Positions 61,505 to 64,000 of a stretch of DNA of 64,000 bases are shown here, piece by piece. The translations under genes were made by a program, and so were the position numbers. The DNA comes from Osedax fenrisi (taxonomy: Eukaryota; Annelida; Polychaeta; Sabellida; Siboglinidae). Below the pieces are notes generated by a model. That model had not been told where the DNA came from. It saw only the letters and a list, made by a program, of their open reading frames with translations, and did no database searches. Every line of letters begins with the position of its first letter. Positions within the stretch are counted from its first letter, which is position 1. The stretch is taken from positions 61,146,698-61,210,697 of the forward strand of contig OZ025241.1 in NCBI GenBank assembly GCA_964019155.1, read 5' to 3'.

Positions 61505-61600
61505 TAGGTATCACGTGACGTGGCTAGGTAAGTGGTCACGGTTCAGCGAGTTCTATCTAGCGGGTATATAAGAAGAGGCTTAACGCTAGTCAAACAGTAT
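61505..61600 (+). promoter_or_regulatory. Promoter: E-box, TATA box and initiator
   Basis: CACGTG at 61512-61517 (in GTATCACGTGACG), TATATAAG at 61565-61572 and a TCA initiator-like start at 61590-61592, about 27 bp downstream of the TATA box, the normal spacing. The segment 61430-61620 is clearly GC-richer than its surroundings. It lies about 230 bp before the signal-peptide ATG. Inferred from motifs only. Confidence 0.55.
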
Positions 61601-61823
61601 GATTAAACTTCAGTATTCGTATTCAACTTAGTAATATAGCATATATTATTACTACTATCATTTATTACCGGTATTCAATATTATTTAAATATATATATTT
61701 AACATATTGAAATAAATATATAATAATTATTATCAAATTCTTAATTACTAAATTATATTACTATGATCTACGTTTTTAATATATATATATACATACATAT
61801 AACAGCATCCTCGTTATCTAGAT

Positions 61824-61927
61824 ATGAAAACTCTAGGTATCTTCGCCTTGGTGGTGATTAGCATGGTGATGGCTGATAAAGGTTACATATTATTGGTCAT
61901 TGTATAGTAATATTGCATATGTATTCG

Positions 61928-61958
<31 letters not shown>

Positions 61959-62392
61959 TATTAGTTAATATGAAACATATGGCATACAATTATTTTTAAT
62001 ATATAATATATTGTTTAATCTAAACAACTTTATAACGTAATACATATATAATATCCTATCCGATAATTTGATAAATAACTGATATCATATATTTATGATA
62101 TTTAAATGATATATATTACAATAATTCAACAAATAAACAGTCTATACTTGTTATGCTACGTATACGTATATATACAACACTATAATACATATGCATACTA
62201 CAATGACGTCATAGTAAGCGATCAGCTGGCCAGACAATTGATGATGCAACAGCTTCAGATCGAAGAGAAGACGAGAACTGATGGAGACTCCGGTATCAAG
62301 ATGATCAGACTCCGGGAACAAGGTCATGTCCTTTCTAGCATTAGCACAGCAGCGTATATATATACGATGATATATCACATATATACCTAGCT

Positions 62393-62430
<38 letters not shown>

Positions 62431-62616
62431 TATATATAATATATTATATATATATAATATATTATATATTTTATATGAGTGTATGTATATATTTTATATT
62501 GTATTAACACTCTACTTAGTATATGTTAAGTTTACTATAATAACTTATTTAATTAATTAATTATTATAATAGTAATTTAATTGTTAATAAATAAATAAAT
62601 TATAATATATATTTAA

Positions 62617-62647
<31 letters not shown>

Positions 62648-62785
62648 ATATATAATTTAAATATATGTAATACGTGATATAATTAATGTAATTAAATATA
62701 TGTTATATAATAGATTTATTCATTATATATTATATACAATATTTATATGCACATTTTAATTATAGAGGAATATATGATAGCCTGA
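61824..62785 (+). CDS. Small secreted peptide gene, three exons, about 61 aa
   Basis: Inferred exons: 61824-61881, 62215-62322 and 62766-62785. Exon 1 encodes MKTLGIFALVVISMVMADK, a textbook signal peptide with a VMA cleavage site, and ends one base into a codon before GTTACA. Exon 2 (108 bp, symmetric phase 1) follows GTCATAG and encodes VSDQLARQLMMQQLQIEEKT and RTDGDSGIKMIRLREQ, ending before GTCATG. Exon 3 follows TTAATTATAG and adds EEYMIA and a TGA. All phases agree. If intron 2 is not used, exon 2 reads on to a TAG at 62388. The 5' UTR may hold another intron ending at 61805 or 61821. The chain has no Cys; the segment after the signal is charged and helix-like. The family is unknown. 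The architecture (signal exon plus short symmetric exons) is common for secreted peptides. Confidence 0.5.
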
Positions 62786-63005
62786 TATACTATAAACTAA
62801 AATGGTATACTTATTCAACCATATAACATATCAGTTCACGAGACTAACATATAAATGGATGACAACAACAGAATATATTATATCTGATTGTGAATCCCTT
62901 TAAGAGGATATTAAAATATGATTTAAAGGGCTTCAAAATAATATGTCATATTTCTGTTAATAATAGTATATTATTATAAACTAGAAAACTAACAGAAAAC
63001 AAACT
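62391..63005. other. AT-rich sequence, intron and 3' region of the peptide gene
   Basis: (TA)n tracts at about 62398-62424 and 62623-62642. Beyond the inferred stop at 62785 the sequence is plausible 3' UTR; an AATAAA lies at about 63017. No other gene seen. Confidence 0.4.
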
Positions 63006-63473
<468 letters not shown>

Positions 63474-63479
63474 CGTTAC

Positions 63480-64000
63480 TCTAACAATTACGTAACACTC
63501 CTATCACGTGACAGGTTCGAAATCCTACCACAGCACGTCGCACACTCGGGGCAGTATGTTCGCTATCCACGACCACACCAACCATCGCTTGACAGTTAGC
63601 ATACACATACGTACAGTGTATGTCGTACATGCATACGTACACACATATGTTAATACGACCAAACCATCCACTTATTAAACCGAGCAAGACTAGCGTATAT
63701 TTATATCGGCGTATAATTGTTACTATTTGCGAATAATAATCTAGGTGTAATAATGTTAGCGAACAACCGCAAGTGCAACCTTAGATTCGTAAGTTTATTA
63801 GGTAACGATGTATACTTTAGTGTATTCATATACTACATTCATTCATACTTACATTCACATGTGTACGAGTCTATGGAGGCTATTTGTATACTTACTAACT
63901 TATAATTATTCAGATATAGTATACCATGGTGACCTTTATGATCACTATGATATTTACATTTATATGTCTAGTAAATATTGTAGGTTTTAGTGGTGCTTAA
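63480..64000. other. Unassigned less AT-rich segment
   Basis: 63480-63700 has near-balanced base composition, one CACGTG (63505-63510, in CTATCACGTGACA) and a B-box-like GGTTCGAAATCC (about 63514). No coding frame is convincing on either strand. It may be promoter or tRNA-derived-SINE-like sequence. 63700-64000 is ordinary AT-rich DNA with short chance frames. Confidence 0.35.

Noticed and set aside
62204..62211. CRE site TGACGTCA as a regulatory element
   Set aside because: It overlaps the inferred intron 1 acceptor region of the peptide gene; a single site there is likely coincidental.
63505..63560. tRNA gene or intact tRNA-derived SINE
   Set aside because: A B-box-like GGTTCGAAATCC is present, but no A-box at the right distance and no cloverleaf could be drawn.

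Overview
The window is extremely AT-rich, non-coding-dominated eukaryotic DNA, almost certainly from an invertebrate animal. The evidence is long (TA)n tracts throughout, APE-type non-LTR retrotransposons of CR1/L2-like and RTE/BovB-like kinds, an intron-containing piggyBac, Helitrons, MITEs, GT-AG introns and a TATA-type promoter. I cannot name the phylum. No bacterial operon, rRNA gene or CRISPR array was seen. Most open frames are transposon debris.

Layout. 1-4.1 kb: a dead CR1-like LINE (minus strand) split by an RTE fragment (plus strand); the same nested arrangement recurs inverted at 57.1-58.8 kb. 4.46-5.9 kb: a 5'-truncated LINE with a 318-bp foldback element; the fuller copy of this LINE is inverted at 12.3-14.8 kb and carries the same 3' flank. 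6.3-11.5 kb and 50.7-56.1 kb are two copies of one roughly 5-kb segment holding a dead RTE and a dead CR1-like LINE; shared inactivating lesions show the segment was copied as DNA. 16-19.5 kb: another LINE lacking part of its endonuclease. 20-26 kb: MITEs, a LINE with a 762-codon open RT frame, and a 607-bp near-perfect palindrome.

28.1-43.1 kb: a piggyBac gene with spliced exons (40.4-43.1 kb), dead by stops and frameshifts but keeping all three catalytic Asp codons and its C-terminal Cys/His finger. An upstream duplicate of its first exon appears to be split by a 12.3-kb insertion (28077-40365) with CCCAGTAAA inverted ends. That insertion holds a minisatellite, LINE remnants, a Harbinger-like MITE and a possible cellular exon. 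43.3-48.7 kb: two Helitrons head to tail with no gap (5' TC, 3' CTAG, A/T target), each with about 100-bp internal tandem repeats, the second keeping a Rep fragment. 48.9-49.4 kb: 172 uninterrupted GTA triplets. 58.8-60.3 kb: a third Helitron (minus strand) with a decayed PIF1-type helicase.

The best candidate for a real host gene lies at 61.5-62.8 kb: an E-box and TATA promoter, a 19-codon signal-peptide exon, a symmetric 108-bp exon and a short last exon, predicting a secreted peptide of about 61 residues. A cluster of four CACGTG sites at 56.48-56.69 kb shares the TATCACGTG core with this promoter and with a site at 63.5 kb, hinting at a regulated locus under the transposons. All assignments come from reading the sequence; no database search was run.
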